DNA from: Branchipolynoe longqiensis
Lineage: Eukaryota > Annelida > Polychaeta > Phyllodocida > Polynoidae
Direction: 5' to 3'
Assembly: GCA_030323885.1 (NCBI GenBank)
Contig: CM059194.1
Location: 7,463,686 to 7,527,685, forward strand
Length of the DNA: 64,000 bases
Notes under the pieces: model-generated
Database searches by the model: none
Told to the model about the DNA's origin: nothing
Seen by the model: only the letters and a program-made list of their open reading frames with translations
Part shown: positions 36,646 through 49,139 of the stretch, in pieces
Numbering within the stretch: position 1 is the stretch's first letter
Layout: the number at the start of each line of letters is the position of its first letter
Made by a program: the position numbers and the translations under genes

Positions 36646-36900
36646 CCTCCCCCCCCCCCCCATACATCAGGGAGGGGGTCGTGAGATGTGGTATGAGAAC
36701 GCCAACTGAGGTGGGTGAGGGGAGAGGGAGTGCGGGGGAGGAAGAGGGAGTGTGGGGGAGGAAGGGGGTGGGGAGGGGGGGGAGGGAGGGGGAGGGAGGT
36801 GAGGAGAGGGAAGGGGGAGAGGGAGTGCGGGGGAGGAGACGGAGAGGAAAGGGGGGGGAGGGGGAGGGAGGAAGGGGCAGGGGAGGGAGGTGTGGTGTGA
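36646..36900. repeat. Poly(C) and GGGAGG-rich purine tract
   Basis: C-run at 36650-36660, then GGGGGAGGAAGAGGGAG-type sequence to 36900. Confidence 0.85.
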
Positions 36901-36999
36901 GAGCTTTGGCTAAGGTGGATGAGGAGCCATGTGCTTCTCGCGGGTATGTTTTGCTCTGACGCATCCCACAATGCACAGCGCCGCTGGAACCGTGATGTA

Positions 37000-37480
37000 G
37001 TCTATAGGGAGAGGGAAGGGAGGAGGAGGGGGACTATTAATAAATAGGCGGTGAAGCCGGGAGGAGGGAGGGTAGGAGAGAGCGGAGCGGAGCGGAACTA
37101 TTAACCCAACTCTCCCGTCTTCCTTATTTCAATATTTGCCGAAGTAGTTATGTGCATAATAATGGATTATAATAATATAATGCAACGTAGCATAATCCAA
37201 GGTTGATATATTATATTATTGTACATTTTATATTACATGTATTCGTAGTCGCGCACCCACCTTGATAAGGAGTGTGCGAATGGGGCGCCACCTGCGGAGC
37301 GCAAATTGTACCAAAACGTGACCGAATTTCTGTCACTTCGTCTGTAATTTTCTTTTTATGTATTTGGGATGTATAGTTCCCCTGCCAGAGAACTATTAAT
37401 AAATAGACTCAGCCCAACTCTGCCTTCTTCCTTATGTATATATATATATGTGTGTGTGTGTGTTGCGGGGCGAAATATAT
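37000..37480. repeat. Repeat debris with hairpin palindrome copy 2
   Basis: Two copies of ACTATTAATAAATAG (about 37031 and 37392) and CCCAACTCT...TCTTCC appear. 37372-37396 repeats the palindrome of 34541. A (TA)n/(TG)n run ends it at 37460. Confidence 0.6.
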
Positions 37481-37959
37481 ATATGAAAGACAGGAAACGA
37501 TAAATCCATTTTTTTCTCATTTTATTCAATTTTTTTCACGTTTTTTCTTTTCCTTTTTAAAGAGGAAAACTTCAAGTTTGAAACTCCCAAGAAAAAAGGA
37601 GTAAATCTACAGATAAGGAGCGATAGTGTATGATGATATGGAATATCAACAAGAAACAGCCAACGTAACGTTAGATCCATGCATTTATATACAAAAATAG
37701 ACATCTTTAAATGTGGTGTCGGCCATTGGCTCCGCACACCGAGACCAGGGCGAACCAACGCCAACTTTGTTCGATACAATACGTCTTCTCCCAGTAATTT
37801 CACTATTCTAAAATACTTTCTTCGTATTTGACTTTTTGTGTGTTTTGTTTTCCGGGCAGGGAAAAGGCATCTGTTGTCAATAGTTGAACATTTCTTTGTA
37901 TTATCTCTAGTCGTATACCGGTTGCAGTAGTAATCCTGGGCAATATTAGAAGTTGTTAA

Positions 37960-38299
37960 TGTGTTGAATTTTGTATTGACCGTGTGTGACAACTATCCGC
38001 TGTTACTAGTGTTAGTGTTGCCTCTCCCTCCCCTCCCCCCCCACTCCCGCTGTTACAACTTCCCCTCTCCCACACCTTCTACCCCCCCCCCTCCCCCGCC
38101 CACTCCCCACACCAGCTCACCCCCCCCCCCCCTCTCACATCTACTTGCATCCCCCACACCCGGCAATTTACAGCCAATCAGCAACAACTATTTACACAAA
38201 TCCCACATAGCACACCGAGCCATGCCTCTTAATAGTAACAGAAGTGGCAAACCGCGTTTGTTCAAAATTGCCCACATTAACTCGCAGTTTACCAGGTAA
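37960..38299 (+). pseudogene. Possible LINE 5' region and endonuclease start
   Basis: After a C-rich leader, ATG 38222 opens MPLNSNRSGKPRLFKIAHIN and stops within eight residues. K-I-A-H-I-N is typical of the first beta strand of LINE endonucleases (L-K-I-x-H-x-N), but nothing further follows. Confidence 0.3.
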
Positions 38300-40930
38300 C
38301 GGCCACCGGGAGGTCGGGCTTTAACTACATTATCGTTATAAGTGACGAGGTCTACAATCACTGGCAGTGGTTGATGCACAGAGACCAGTCGCTTCTATTC
38401 ATTGCTCTATAAGGACTAGAAATGAATGAACTTTTAACAGAACTCACAGCAAACGTATATCGCACCATCCAGCCTCAGCAAATGTACCTATAGCCTGACT
38501 AGGAAGCACACTGTACCTTGGCAGTGCAGGGCAGTTCGACAGGTGAATGCGTGTTTTAACAGCTTAAAAGAGAGCTTAGTATCATGTTGGTATCACAGTA
38601 TAGTGGGTAGATTGACCCATAATGGTACTGGTTAAGTAATAATTATACAGAACACCTCGCTAAGAACCCAGCGGCCCCATCCCTAGCACTCCTATTGCAG
38701 GCTGTGTGTAGTATGGCAGTAACAATCCTCTAAAAGACTTTGACATTTTCGCTTTATGTAGCCATTTTCTTTTGACACACTTAGTACAACATATCACGGA
38801 TCATTTCTCACTGAAAACTGCCCAATTCTGTTCCAGAGATACGCACATATTTAAATTGTTTAGATGCCATGTGGGGTTTTAAACCTTTAAAAAGAATTAT
38901 AGCGATTTAAAAAACATGAACCCTAGCCTATGTTATAAAAACTGAATCCACTTCCTTTACGCGGGTACCATGGTGTTATTTGTGGAACCCTTTTGACTCT
39001 GAATCAATGCGACACCTACATATATCATGGGACCAACTACCAACAGATGAGATAACGCTACCGTCATAGCCAGAACATAAACACAATGGCATGAACCATA
39101 TAATCCTTGTAACAAAAACAAATATAACATCTCAATGAAAGACTGAAACACTGCCAATGACATATATCTACATATATGTGTGTTCATCCACATATATATG
39201 CAAATATATATTTATATATATGTGAACAGAATACCTTAACATATGCAACAACTTTTGAGAATCAAACAAAACTGAACAATAGTTATAATCACTGAAGTGT
39301 GGACATCAACAACTTAAGTACAGCATTGCTGTACGATATATATAGATCTATATATTATATGTACAACATAAACTGAAACCAAGATAGTTAAACTATGGAA
39401 GGTTCATGTGGTGGGGCGTAGCGCTCCCTGTCGGATTTAACGTGAACTGACACTTTTTCTTATACTAACTTATCCCAGGTAGTGATTTTTTTTATACGAG
39501 AGCTAAATGAACTACTCTCGATTTGGTTAAATACCTACATGGTTGTCTAAGCTTACAATACTCACCACGTGTACTGAACCAAGGTCGCTAGTATACTACT
39601 CAGTATGAGTGACTGTCTATCCCGTACTGATAGATAGATAGCCACACACACGTGTCAACACCCAACAAATCAAATGTACAACAGTGTATGCCCAAAGCGT
39701 GACAACAATCGTTAGCAAACTAGCAGCCCAAGTCAACGTAGTTAGTCTGTATTATCACAAAAAAAAGCACAGCTCGTTACAATACCTAAATAATGTGTGT
39801 GTAGTGTGGGTGGCTGGTGATTGCCTAGACATCACGGTGTGTGGTGTCTAGCAGTTGTGGGAAGGGGCCTGATTCAGGTAGCGTTGGTGTGTGTGTGTGT
39901 ATCAATGCCAGGTAGCGTGGGTGTGTGGATCAATGCAGTTGTACACCTGCCAATGATACAATGAATGTGAGAGCACTGAGTGCTTAGAAAACCGACTGGA
40001 GACAACACCAATCACGGAATTATAAACGTCGCTACACACATCACCGGGTTTACTGCACCAAAGGGAAGTGGACAGGGTCAATTATCCCCAAAAAACAAAC
40101 CACTACGTTCCACAACATTCAAAATAGTTCTGCTCTTTCGGCGTATTGTGTTACGATTAGAAGCAACTTACGAATGGGGTTCGGTGATAGGGGTGGGGAT
40201 GGAGAATGGGAGAGAGGGGGGGGGAAGGGATTGGGGAGAGAGGTGGATGAGAAGTATGAGGGAAAGGGGAGGAGAGGGAGGAGGGATGAGGGTGGTGGTG
40301 GTGGAGGAGGACGAGGTGACAGTTATTGTGAACTCTGAGAGTTCGAATACTAGAACATCCATCAATAGGTAATAAATACAGTTCGACATATAACACTGTG
40401 CTTATAGTAAGAGGGTTCAGTTGTGGGGGGTTTGTGTGGCGTGGACCACTGGATTTGTAAACCTCTGCGAGGCTTGTCATAGAGAATGACGTCACTACTG
40501 GCATACTCCTCATCGAACTGTGAGCAATTCTCCTCACTGACAACTACAACATGTGAGCAAGAATGGGAACTCTTTTTAAACAAATCTTTCCTGAGAGCTG
40601 TCATGACACCGTACGGTAGAGCGCCTTCTTGTGCCCAGAAGCACATTGCAGTGTAGTATAGTATTTGATACTGTGTGTGACCTGCACTGATCTACATATC
40701 ATATATAACATATATATTACGTCATCAGTGGCAAAGCCATGCACCTAGCACAACATGGCTAATAGTAAACACGCGTTGGTTCAGTAGCTCAAAGCCTAGT
40801 TGGGAGTCTGTCTGTAAGTTTGAGTAGGTTACAGTTAGTTAGTTAGTTCTTGGTGGTGAATTACTAGTCGCTAGTGTGGTGCGTCCTCCCTCCGCGTGGT
40901 GTCGCCACTGTGCGGCGCTGCTGTTCTCCC
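38300..40930. other. No gene recognised
   Basis: AT-rich intergenic sequence with small microsatellites (TATA at 39180-39230, TG at 39885-39900) and a purine tract at 40190-40320. No convincing coding frame, splice-supported exon or TE domain was found. Confidence 0.5.
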
Positions 40931-40942
40931 GATAATGCGCTG

Positions 40943-41360
40943 ATAACGTCACTCAAGTACACCCACCGTCGCATTGAACGATAGATTTCTGTTCTTTCAA
41001 CAAGTTTTTTGTTTTCCATACACGTTGCACATCACATATATATTTGTTTTCTTCTCTCGCTCTCTTTCGGTTACATTATTGTGTGGCTGTTTTTGTGTTG
41101 TTTAAAAGATCAGTCATTTAAATGAGAATTTTCCTCTGCAAGTTCTGCCTGTCTTTGTGGCTAATTGTCCACCCAGTCCGCATCTGATCTCACGTCACGG
41201 ATGACGTAGCATACCACCGCTGGTGAAAGGTGGTGCTACCACCTCGCTCACGGCGCAGACCACGTGGTTCGGTACGGCACACGTGACATGCCCATCCACT
41301 GACCACGTCACCCAGCAGGACTCACAAAGTAACGTCACGTCGAGACGTCACGTCAGAAGC
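40943..41360. promoter_or_regulatory. Cluster of CRE half-sites and E-boxes downstream of the Maf gene
   Basis: CGTCA/TGACG occurs at 40947, 41193, 41202, 41306, 41333, 41346 and 41351. CACGTG-type sites are at about 41266 and 41277. Could be an enhancer, part of the Maf 3' UTR by chance, or a promoter of something outside the recognised genes. Confidence 0.35.
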
Positions 41361-41559
41361 CTGGCGAGTCTCTTAAGAGTTTCGGGTCATCCAGAATAGT
41401 TCTAATTAGAATTTGTTTTGAAAATAAATTCTGTTCTCTCTTTTTTTGTTTTTAAACAAAAAATATAATATAACAATAAAGAAAATAATTGAAGTAAAAA
41501 AGAATAAAAATCACTTCTCAAGTATTATTTAATGACTTTTTGGTGGCCTTGCGGCCTAG

Positions 41560-42220
41560 TCACACTGACGAGTAACAGCTCTCTGGAGAGCCCGGTAACG
41601 AGCTCTCGGAGCCATTCCTCGCCCGCAAGGCGTCACACTGCCGCTTGAACAAGTCTCGCTCATGCTGTGCACGCGCCAACTGCTGCTGCAGCTTCAAGAT
41701 TTGGTCGCTCAGCTCAGAGTTCTCCTGCTCCAACACATGACGCTGCTGCATGCGCTTGCTGCGGCAGTTCTGGGCATAGCCACGATTTTTGAGGGTGCGC
41801 CGCTTCTGCTTGAGGCGCACGACCTCGTCGCGGGTGAGGCCCTGAAGCCGCCGGTTCAGTTCGCGCACAGGCAGCGTCATGAGGTCCTCGTCCTCGATGT
41901 CGGTGGCCACACCCTTAGACCCACGAGTCTTGGTGCGCCTCAGCACGGCAGGGCGAGACGACAGCGACTCGATGCTGTCGTGGCACGAGTTGGAACTGTC
42001 CGACAGCAGCAAGCTGTCCTCCACGTCCAGGTCCGTCAAGGCCGCCATGTCCTCCGACATGGAGGACGACACGGACGACGTGTGGTGCGCGGCCGGCAGG
42101 CCAACCGCCGCCAGCTGCCCTACCGGCGACCCCAGCCCCGCCGGCCCGGCCAGCACCGACTGCGGCGCCGCCGGGTGGCGCGCCAGCGGGTGGTGAGGGG
42201 AGTGAGGCTGTTGGAGCTGG

Positions 42221-42255
<35 letters not shown>

Positions 42256-42318
42256 TGGCTGCTGCTGCTGGGAAGGCGGGGGCGGAGGTGGCTGCTGGTG
42301 TGGCTGCTGCTGCTGCAC

Positions 42319-42349
<31 letters not shown>

Positions 42350-42373
42350 GGCTGCTGCTGCTGTGGTGACTGT

Positions 42374-42417
<44 letters not shown>

Positions 42418-42903
42418 TGGTGGTTGCTGCTGCTGCTGCTGCTGCTGGTGGTCGGGCGGTGGCGGCTGCGGCTGCTGCTGCTGCTGCTGCTGCTGAGCAC
42501 CAGAGATGAGGATTTCCCATGCCTCTGACGTCGCTAGGTCAGTGAACCCCGTGTTGGTGCTCAGAGACCGGGTGAGCCAACTAAGGTCATCGTAAATGGA
42601 ACTGGTGGCGGCCCGAGCCGGGGCACACTCGCTCCCCGGTAGGGGCCGCGCGTGCTCCGTCGGCGACGGGAGGGTTGAAGCGTCGGAGGTGGTGGGGGAC
42701 AGAGGGGGAAGCCCGTCCAACGTCATTGCCAGCGGCACGGGTCCCCGCTGCTGCCCATCCATGTAGCCACAGCTCACGGTGCCCGCATCGTTCTCTGCCT
42801 TCACAAACGCCTGCATTGTGTCAACGTACTGACTTAGATCAGAAAGCTCTACGTCTAGTGGTGTTCCGAATAAGTCTTCCCTGAGTTGCTGGTTAGGTTC
42901 CAT
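41560..42903 (-). CDS. Large Maf-type bZIP transcription factor (Traffic jam/MafA-B-like), intronless
   Basis: 447 codons from [10 protein letters not shown] to SPESCYSSV. The C-terminal third (341-430) is a Maf bZIP: the extended homology region [21 protein letters not shown], basic region [18 protein letters not shown] with [12 protein letters not shown], then a leucine zipper ([22 protein letters not shown]). The RGYAQNCR arrangement is specific to Maf proteins, which bind TGCTGA(C/G)TCAGCA-type sites. The N-terminal 135 residues are acidic/Ser-Pro-rich and presumably activating; 137-240 is Gln/Pro/His-rich; 270-320 is acidic ([13 protein letters not shown]). Length and single exon match large Mafs rather than small Mafs, which lack an N-terminal activation region. 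Which large Maf it matches cannot be resolved, so no symbol is given. Confidence 0.93.
42185..42495 (-). repeat. CAG repeat tract encoding poly-Gln in the Maf protein
   Basis: Near-continuous CAG triplets broken by CAC, CCG and CCA codons; the longest pure Gln run is about 16. Likely length-polymorphic. The antisense frames through it (poly-Leu, poly-Ala) are not genes. Confidence 0.95.
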
Positions 42904-43211
42904 CAGAAGCCAGTGTGGCTATTAATAGTTCGTGTGGGGTTGCTCTGACGTGTAATGGCGGTCGTCCGGCCGTCCCAGTGGTAGCCCCCGTCGTGGAGGT
43001 GGTGTCCTCGGCTGTCAGTAACTGTATGGTCCGTGACAAGCTCGGATTGGGCGCTGAGAAAGTGTCTCCCGTTTCCTGTTTAAAGAACCAAAGATGTGAA
43101 CTGTAAATATTGAGTTAAGAATAGAGTGAGTGCATGGGTATCTTTCAGTATACGTTGTTCTCCACCGCCAGCCCCGACCTAACACCGCACCACCTCCGGA
43201 GTCCCCTCCCG

Positions 43212-43241
43212 TTTTATACGGGCGCACCACCTTTGACGTCA
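43212..43241 (-). promoter_or_regulatory. Maf core promoter: TATA box and CRE
   Basis: TATAAAA (complement of 43212-43218) lies 16 nt downstream of a full CRE TGACGTCA (43234-43241). A start near 43185 would give a 5' UTR of about 280 nt. CTATTAATAG, a MEF2-type site, lies at 42918-42927 just before the ATG. Confidence 0.6.
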
Positions 43242-43259
43242 TTACAAGTTATAAATAGA

Positions 43260-45420
43260 CAAGACATCACGATTAGCCAATAGGGGAGCGCCTTGCTGCT
43301 ATTTTGGGACTATGACGCTGTGGAGTGTCGCGTCTGAATCGAAAACGAGGCATCGTGGATTGCCGGTGGTTCGTGGGCGGCCTGGGCAAGTAGGGAGGTG
43401 TTGGTGGCCAACACCGATAGATAACAGAGATATGGGAGTTAAACACGTAGGTTATCTACAGTGAAAGTACACACGTAACAGTATGTGGTGTGTTAATGTC
43501 ACACACAAAGAGGGAGGGCGTGACTCGGTGTGTGGAGGCGGGGTGAGGTGGACACATTAACGATTCAGGGCGGTGGCGGGGGGACACCACGTCCGGGGTT
43601 TCTTAAATCTGTCTGGGATGCCGCCAATACCGACACAGAATATCCATATTGCTTCACGATATCTATGCTATGTCGACTGATCCCATCATATTACCAACGA
43701 CTGCTGGGCGAGGAATGTGTTGGCGATTAAGTATTTTGATAATTTTTTGATTCAGCTCAGTCAAGTCCTGTAGACATGCATGAATGACATGCATGTCGAG
43801 AGCGATGTGGATCTCTCCCCCCCCCCCCTCCCCCCAAAGATATATTTTGATGTTATACCAGCTATAGCCTACGGTTTGATCAAGATCTGGAGTAAACCTT
43901 CATGAACATGTAGACAGTATTATGAATATTATCTAAAGTTTAGTTTTTGAGAAGAATATCCACGTCTGGTGTCCAGCAATATGGCCGTGACTGTATCATG
44001 ACTACCTCAACTTCAGGATGAAATCCTATATTACGCCCCTTTCTTCTTTTAAAACAAACAAAATACAATGACATACGCGTGAAATACATATAACTAAATT
44101 AATGAATAAACCAACTTCAAGTGAATTCCTCCTGAGTACTTTTGACCATTAGTCCAGTCTGTAAAGTGTAAGATCCATCCCACCAGTCTGATTAAACATA
44201 CAGAAAATCCTCCGTGGTGCGTAACACTTTCCCCACACTTTGACACAAGTGAAGTACATTTCCAGACTCAAACTTACCGTGTTGTTCACTACTGGCGCGT
44301 GTTGGTGAGAGTTAGAAGCGCTAAGCCCGACATGCCATGCCCTAACTCTACCAGTATCCGAGAGGTGTGGCAGTGGTGGCGCGGCGGAGGTGTCTCTGTC
44401 CACACAGGGCTACCCTCGCTATTTCTAGAAGGAATTTCTCGTCACGTGACCAGAAAATCCCCATATATTTAGCTCACATTATGACGTCAACCTCACCGCA
44501 ACAGGCTCTCCCGCATGGTGATCCCTCTCTGCAGTGGACTAAAAATAGCTCGAGGCGCCGGTGGGAGTTCTACGGGGGATTCCACCGTCTCTCCCAGTCA
44601 ATTCCGGGCGTGTCAGAAAGGAAAGCGTGACATTAACATTCAGAATAAATCTTTAATATATTTACACCTATCTGTTGTAGAATTCAACGTAGTTTAAGTC
44701 GGGACTTTAGAGGGAATCCCTCTCATTCCCAGAGCCCCCTTTTCAACCGGGCCCCTCTTTCTCGATTTATTTTTAGAAACGGTGGTCCCCGTGGACTGCG
44801 TCGGAAGAACCCCGCCCTTTCGCATTATAATATTATAATGAGGTCGTCGCGTCGCCGCTCGGTATTTCAGGGTTGCCCACAAACACACCTATTTATAGCC
44901 CCAATTGAAATAACCGGAGGGGAGGAGGTATATCCCTGCTCAGGGCGGCTATTCTCGGCCGTTGCCATGGGAACACTTGCGTAGGCAGTTTCCCAAAAGC
45001 GAGGCGCTTCGTGCGTCATAAGGCCCCTGGACCGGGGGTGGCGGCGGGGATTCCACGCCCACCTGCCCTGGTCGGGGATGCCGCGGCTTGGACAGCAGCA
45101 TCCCGCGGCCACGCCCACCTTGTCCACCGGCCGGCGCAGCTGGCGCAGCTGGCGCACTGCGGCCGCTCGACCACCGTGTTCTCAGGGACGATGCGCGAGC
45201 GGCGGCAATGACGCAAGCCTAACCCCGTAGGTATAGTCGTATACCTACTGAGGATTTATCCATTGGAAAACCAACAGTATGGCCATGTCTGGGATCTGTA
45301 CAGCACAGCCTGATTGTGTCTGAGAGAGACATACCACAGAGACATAACCACGACCGGGGCCACCACATAACCACATGGCCATGTCCGAGTTCTGTACACA
45401 GTCATTTATCTGACCGTGGC
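43260..45420. other. Upstream region of the Maf gene, no further gene seen
   Basis: Holds scattered motif matches: CRE TGACGTCA (44482-44489), E-box CACGTG (44453), MEF2-type CTAAAAATAG (about 44538-44547) and the near-palindrome TTATAATATTATAA (44825-44838). It is GC-rich at 44940-45220. These may be regulatory but are unproven; C-run at 43818-43838. Confidence 0.4.
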
Positions 45421-45429
45421 TGGGGAGCC

Positions 45430-46165
45430 TAAAGCCGGACCCATATGTATGTGTCCGGGTTAGCGGTCGTAACCCTGCGTCGTGCGGATTTCCCGGGTTA
45501 GAGGCGAAAACTGTGTATGTATGTGTCGGGGTTAGACAAACTCGGCGAGGTTAAAGTCGCCTGCACTAACCCCATGCGAAAGGAGGGTTAAAGGTGGGAT
45601 TAGGCACCGATTATGGCCAAATCTATTCAATGCGATCATATTTAACAGAATTACATACGCAATAAGTGAAATTTTATCAATTTAACCCTAAATGCGAACC
45701 CTTCTTAAGGCTACCGCCGCATTGGCGGCACTATTCATATTTTCGAATCGACGAATGTAAAGTAAACAAATCGGCGCCGCCGCAGCGACGTTGATATCCA
45801 TACTGTCCAACGTCAACTAAACATCGCCGCCGAATCGGCGGGAATATATTAGTCCCAAATCTATTCAATGCAATCATATTTAACAGAATTACATACGCAA
45901 TAAGTGAATTTTTATCAATTTAACCATATATTCGAACCGTTATTAACGCTGCCGCCGCATTGGCGGAGATATTAATAGTGTCGAATCGACGAATGTAAAT
46001 ACGCACACAGGGGTTCCCCAAATCTATAAATAACTGAAACATTAGCTAACCCGCACGCGCTTTGGTCACATACATCCCCCGTGACACATTTGGAACACCG
46101 GGTTTAGATAACCTCCTTTAACCCTGGTACGGTTAAAAATTGGTTCATACATATGGGCCCTGGGG
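45430..46165. mobile_element. DNA element with ATATGTATG-type inverted ends
   Basis: Left GGACCCATATGTATG (about 45434) and right CATACATATGGGCCC (46148-46162) mirror each other. Inner arms have GGGTTAAAGG-type sequence versus CCTTTAACCC. The larger palindrome 45617-46620 overlaps it, so nesting order is unclear. Confidence 0.5.
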
Positions 46166-46620
46166 CCGTATGCACCAATCAGTGTTAGGCTTAGCCGGTG
46201 CTAGGGGCTAGCTCTGGGATAGCTACCTCCGGGTTGCGGCGGGTTGGAGAAATAGGTCAAGTGGTATGCACCAATGTACTAGCCGGGGTGGATAGCTAAC
46301 CAGGTAATTATTTATAGATTTGGGAAATCCCTAGATTCAACAATATGAATAACGCCGCCAATGCGGCGGCGGCGTTAATATCGGTTCGAATTTAGGGTTA
46401 AATTGATAAAATTTCACTTATGGCATATGTAATTCTGTTAAATATGACAGCATTGAATAGATTTGGGCCTAATATATTGCCGCCGATTCGGTGGTAGCGG
46501 CGGCGGCGATGTGTGTTTTGTTGATGTGCAACAGTATGGATATAATTTGATTAAATTTCACTTATTGCGTATGTAAATCTGTTAAATATGATCGCATTGA
46601 ATAGATTTGGCTCTAATATA
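45617..46620. repeat. About 1-kb palindromic (foldback) element
   Basis: AAATCTATTCAATGCGATC and TATTTAACAGAATTACATA appear twice in plus orientation (45620, 45853) and twice inverted (46395-46475, 46555-46615). Copies of GCCGCCGCATTGGCGG alternate with them in mirrored order. A single copy of the arm sequence lies at 23978. Around 290 nt of loop (46019-46307) separate the arms. Confidence 0.75.
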
Positions 46621-46687
46621 TCGGTGACCGCCACACTAACCGGCGCGGCTTGCAGTTACCCCTCCTCTGAAAGTGGTTTAGCTTAGC

Positions 46688-47290
46688 CTAGTGAACGTAG
46701 TTGAACATAGGATAAATTAACTTGGGTGAAACGTGGGTGAAACGTGCTATCACTACATTAAACTATGTTAAGGTACGGCAGGTGTTGGTTGATGACCCAC
46801 CTAATAGTACGGATAAATACATTCTGGTAAGGATCGCGGTATGTTATGGTACAGATCCCGGTACGTCCAACTACGTTGAACTATGTTGAACTATGTTGAA
46901 CTACATTACCCTCCACTACGTTCAACTATGTTCAGCTATGTTCAACTATGTTCAACTTCGTCCACTAACGGCTATGTGACCATGGCAGAACGGCCAAAGT
47001 TTTGTGTAGGTCAAAGTATGCTAGGATATGCTAGAGTATGCTAGAGTACAGTAAGATGTATGCTAGAGTACACTAGAGTATGCTAGAGTACGTTATCATC
47101 ACAGAGGCTACGTCTGCCTCAAAGGTACCTCTCTTTTGAACATGTCCAAAGCTTAAATCGGAACTCACAGCCCACACACGTTCTTATCACGTTCTCTTCA
47201 TGGAGAAGTATGGATGTCGCTATGTTCAACTATGTTCAACTATGTTCAACTAGGTTAGCCTCCACTACGCTCAACTACGTTCACTAACGT
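46688..47290. mobile_element. TIR element with GTTCAACTATG and GCTAGAGTAT short repeats
   Basis: Ends TAGTGAACGTAGTTGA (46688-46703) and TCAACTACGTTCACTA (47272-47287) are exact complements. Inside are runs of 10-11-bp TTCAACTATG repeats in both orientations and ATGCTAGAGT repeats (47015-47090). No ORF. Confidence 0.7.
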
Positions 47291-47609
47291 GTATGTGACC
47301 GGGCTTTTACACTGTTGTTGAGGACCCATGGCCGTCAAGACTCAAGTCACGCTCGGGTTTTTGGTCGCAGTCCTCGGGCATGGCCAACCGACGAGAGATC
47401 ACACAACCAAACACCACAACCCCTACACATCCCACCCCCGAACCCAGTATTATACATGTATAACTCCCAGCTCAATATCCCAGACAGGGACAATAATAAT
47501 GGCTATGTACACAAAGATATGTACAATCAATAGAGTAAAACACCCATGTGTAGACATCAATTCTCTCCCATCTCAAATATATACAATGGAAATCCTCTCC
47601 CATCTCAAA

Positions 47610-47935
47610 TATTTGTTTTGGGGGGTTTTGCGTCCAGACAACATCTAATGTCATATCAGGACGCGTACCAATTTTGTAACAGTGCACGCCCATGTTGTCT
47701 TTATACTGCTGCCCCACTGGAAGACCAGACCACAGTACCATGACCTGATATCCCACTTTCTCACATTATCCAAACCTTAAGCAAACCGGTCCTTGCCCTA
47801 TCCTAGTAATGCCAGGGATCAGACTAGGTAGCGACACATCAATTTAGTAAATAATTTATTTGACTCGACCTGGATTCGAACCCCTGACCGTCCACACGTG
47901 AAGCCAGCACTCTTACCGATCTAACGACCGCGTCT
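47610..47935 (-). mobile_element. tRNA-derived SINE
   Basis: Head on the minus strand at 47930-47870 (complement of CTGGATTCGAACCCCTGACC). The body has AAGACCAGACCACAGTACCATGACC and TCATATCAGGACGCGTACC. Confidence 0.7.
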
Positions 47936-47976
47936 GGTCCCTATAAGTATTCCATATATTCTGAATATACCATTAA

Positions 47977-48060
47977 TTAAAGCTGCATAGTCCGGTGAAA
48001 ACATCAAATTTTCAAAATCAAAACAGTTATCTAGATTTGATTCTGAATGATTGTAGAAAT
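47977..48060. mobile_element. TTAA MITE, truncated copy 3
   Basis: TTAA-AGCTGCATAGTCCGGTG followed by CAAATTTTCAAAA and ATCTAGATTTGATT, matching 15872 on; the rest is deleted. Confidence 0.65.
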
Positions 48061-49139
48061 TCGCAGAGTGTTTCTGCTATGCTATTTCGTGGTACTGTTC
48101 GGCTGTTCCATTCATGTACTTTGGCGGGCATTCGCCCTGGCTTGGCAGCAAGCTGGGCACTTCCTAGCAACTGTCTGCCAGTCTCACCGCACTAAATACC
48201 AAAACACAACTCATCAGAAAGAAAGGGAGACAAGTCACGCAAGATTGACAGTGATAAGGTTGATCTTATTGCTACAACTCCTGTTCACCTACTAGTGACC
48301 TGCCACTCTGACTCACTTACAACCTGCTACACAGTCCCACATAGCTTCTGCTTGTTCAGTAAAAAATCAGTGCCTGCAGCCCATTGAACCTAAGTCCTAT
48401 GGGTGTTACACACAGCTCAGTGGTGAACTGCTTCCTTTGGTATCTCTAGAGTGAGTGTGTGGTCTGTCCAGCAAGTGCAAGGAGTTCAAGGGTGACTGAT
48501 CTCACACAGCCAGCCAATCAGACACCTCTGCAGCCTGGGAGGGGTGGCGCCCAAGAGGCGGCACCTGTCACTGAACCCCAGGGCAGGTGGTGTCCCTAAT
48601 GTATGCAGAATGGCTGGGTGTGCCTACCCAGCGGTCCCGTGGCATACAGTTTCAGTAAACAATAATCTATGCCCCTCTCCATTTGCACTGGTCCTGGTGC
48701 ATGGAGGGAACATTCCTGTAATTAGTAACAGTATCTTAATATCCGGACATCATACTGCAATCCCGGTCATCGTGCTTCATAACATTTACACATAGTTATT
48801 TATATGTCACACAGCGAGTGGGCACACATTGCATCACTATTACATAACAATGGTCCCCAACTCCATCACCCGAGATATTGATAATATTCCAAGCTCGGCT
48901 ATCATGACCGAAAGACCGTATAATTTTAAAAGGTGTTTCAAACATGTCATATTCGTTATTTGGTGAGGAAATTTAGCTTTTTGTATTTGAAGGTAAGGGT
49001 TTGCCTGGCCATGGGTTGTAAATAAACCTTGGCTCCTTCCCACAGTTTCTGCCAAACTTTGGTCTTCTTTTATTTATTAAGTGTAAGAATATTTATAATA
49101 TATATGTATATACATATACATGTATGTATATATAATTAT
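48061..49139. other. No gene recognised
   Basis: Mixed-composition sequence with short frames only. No TE motif or splice-supported exon identified. Confidence 0.4.

Noticed and set aside
37522..37992. 156-codon minus-strand frame
   Set aside because: No recognisable domain, AT-rich with atypical composition, and it overlaps a possible LINE leader on the other strand.
41662..42520. Poly-Leu and poly-Ala frames opposite or beside the Maf gene
   Set aside because: Shadows of the CAG tract and of the Maf coding strand.
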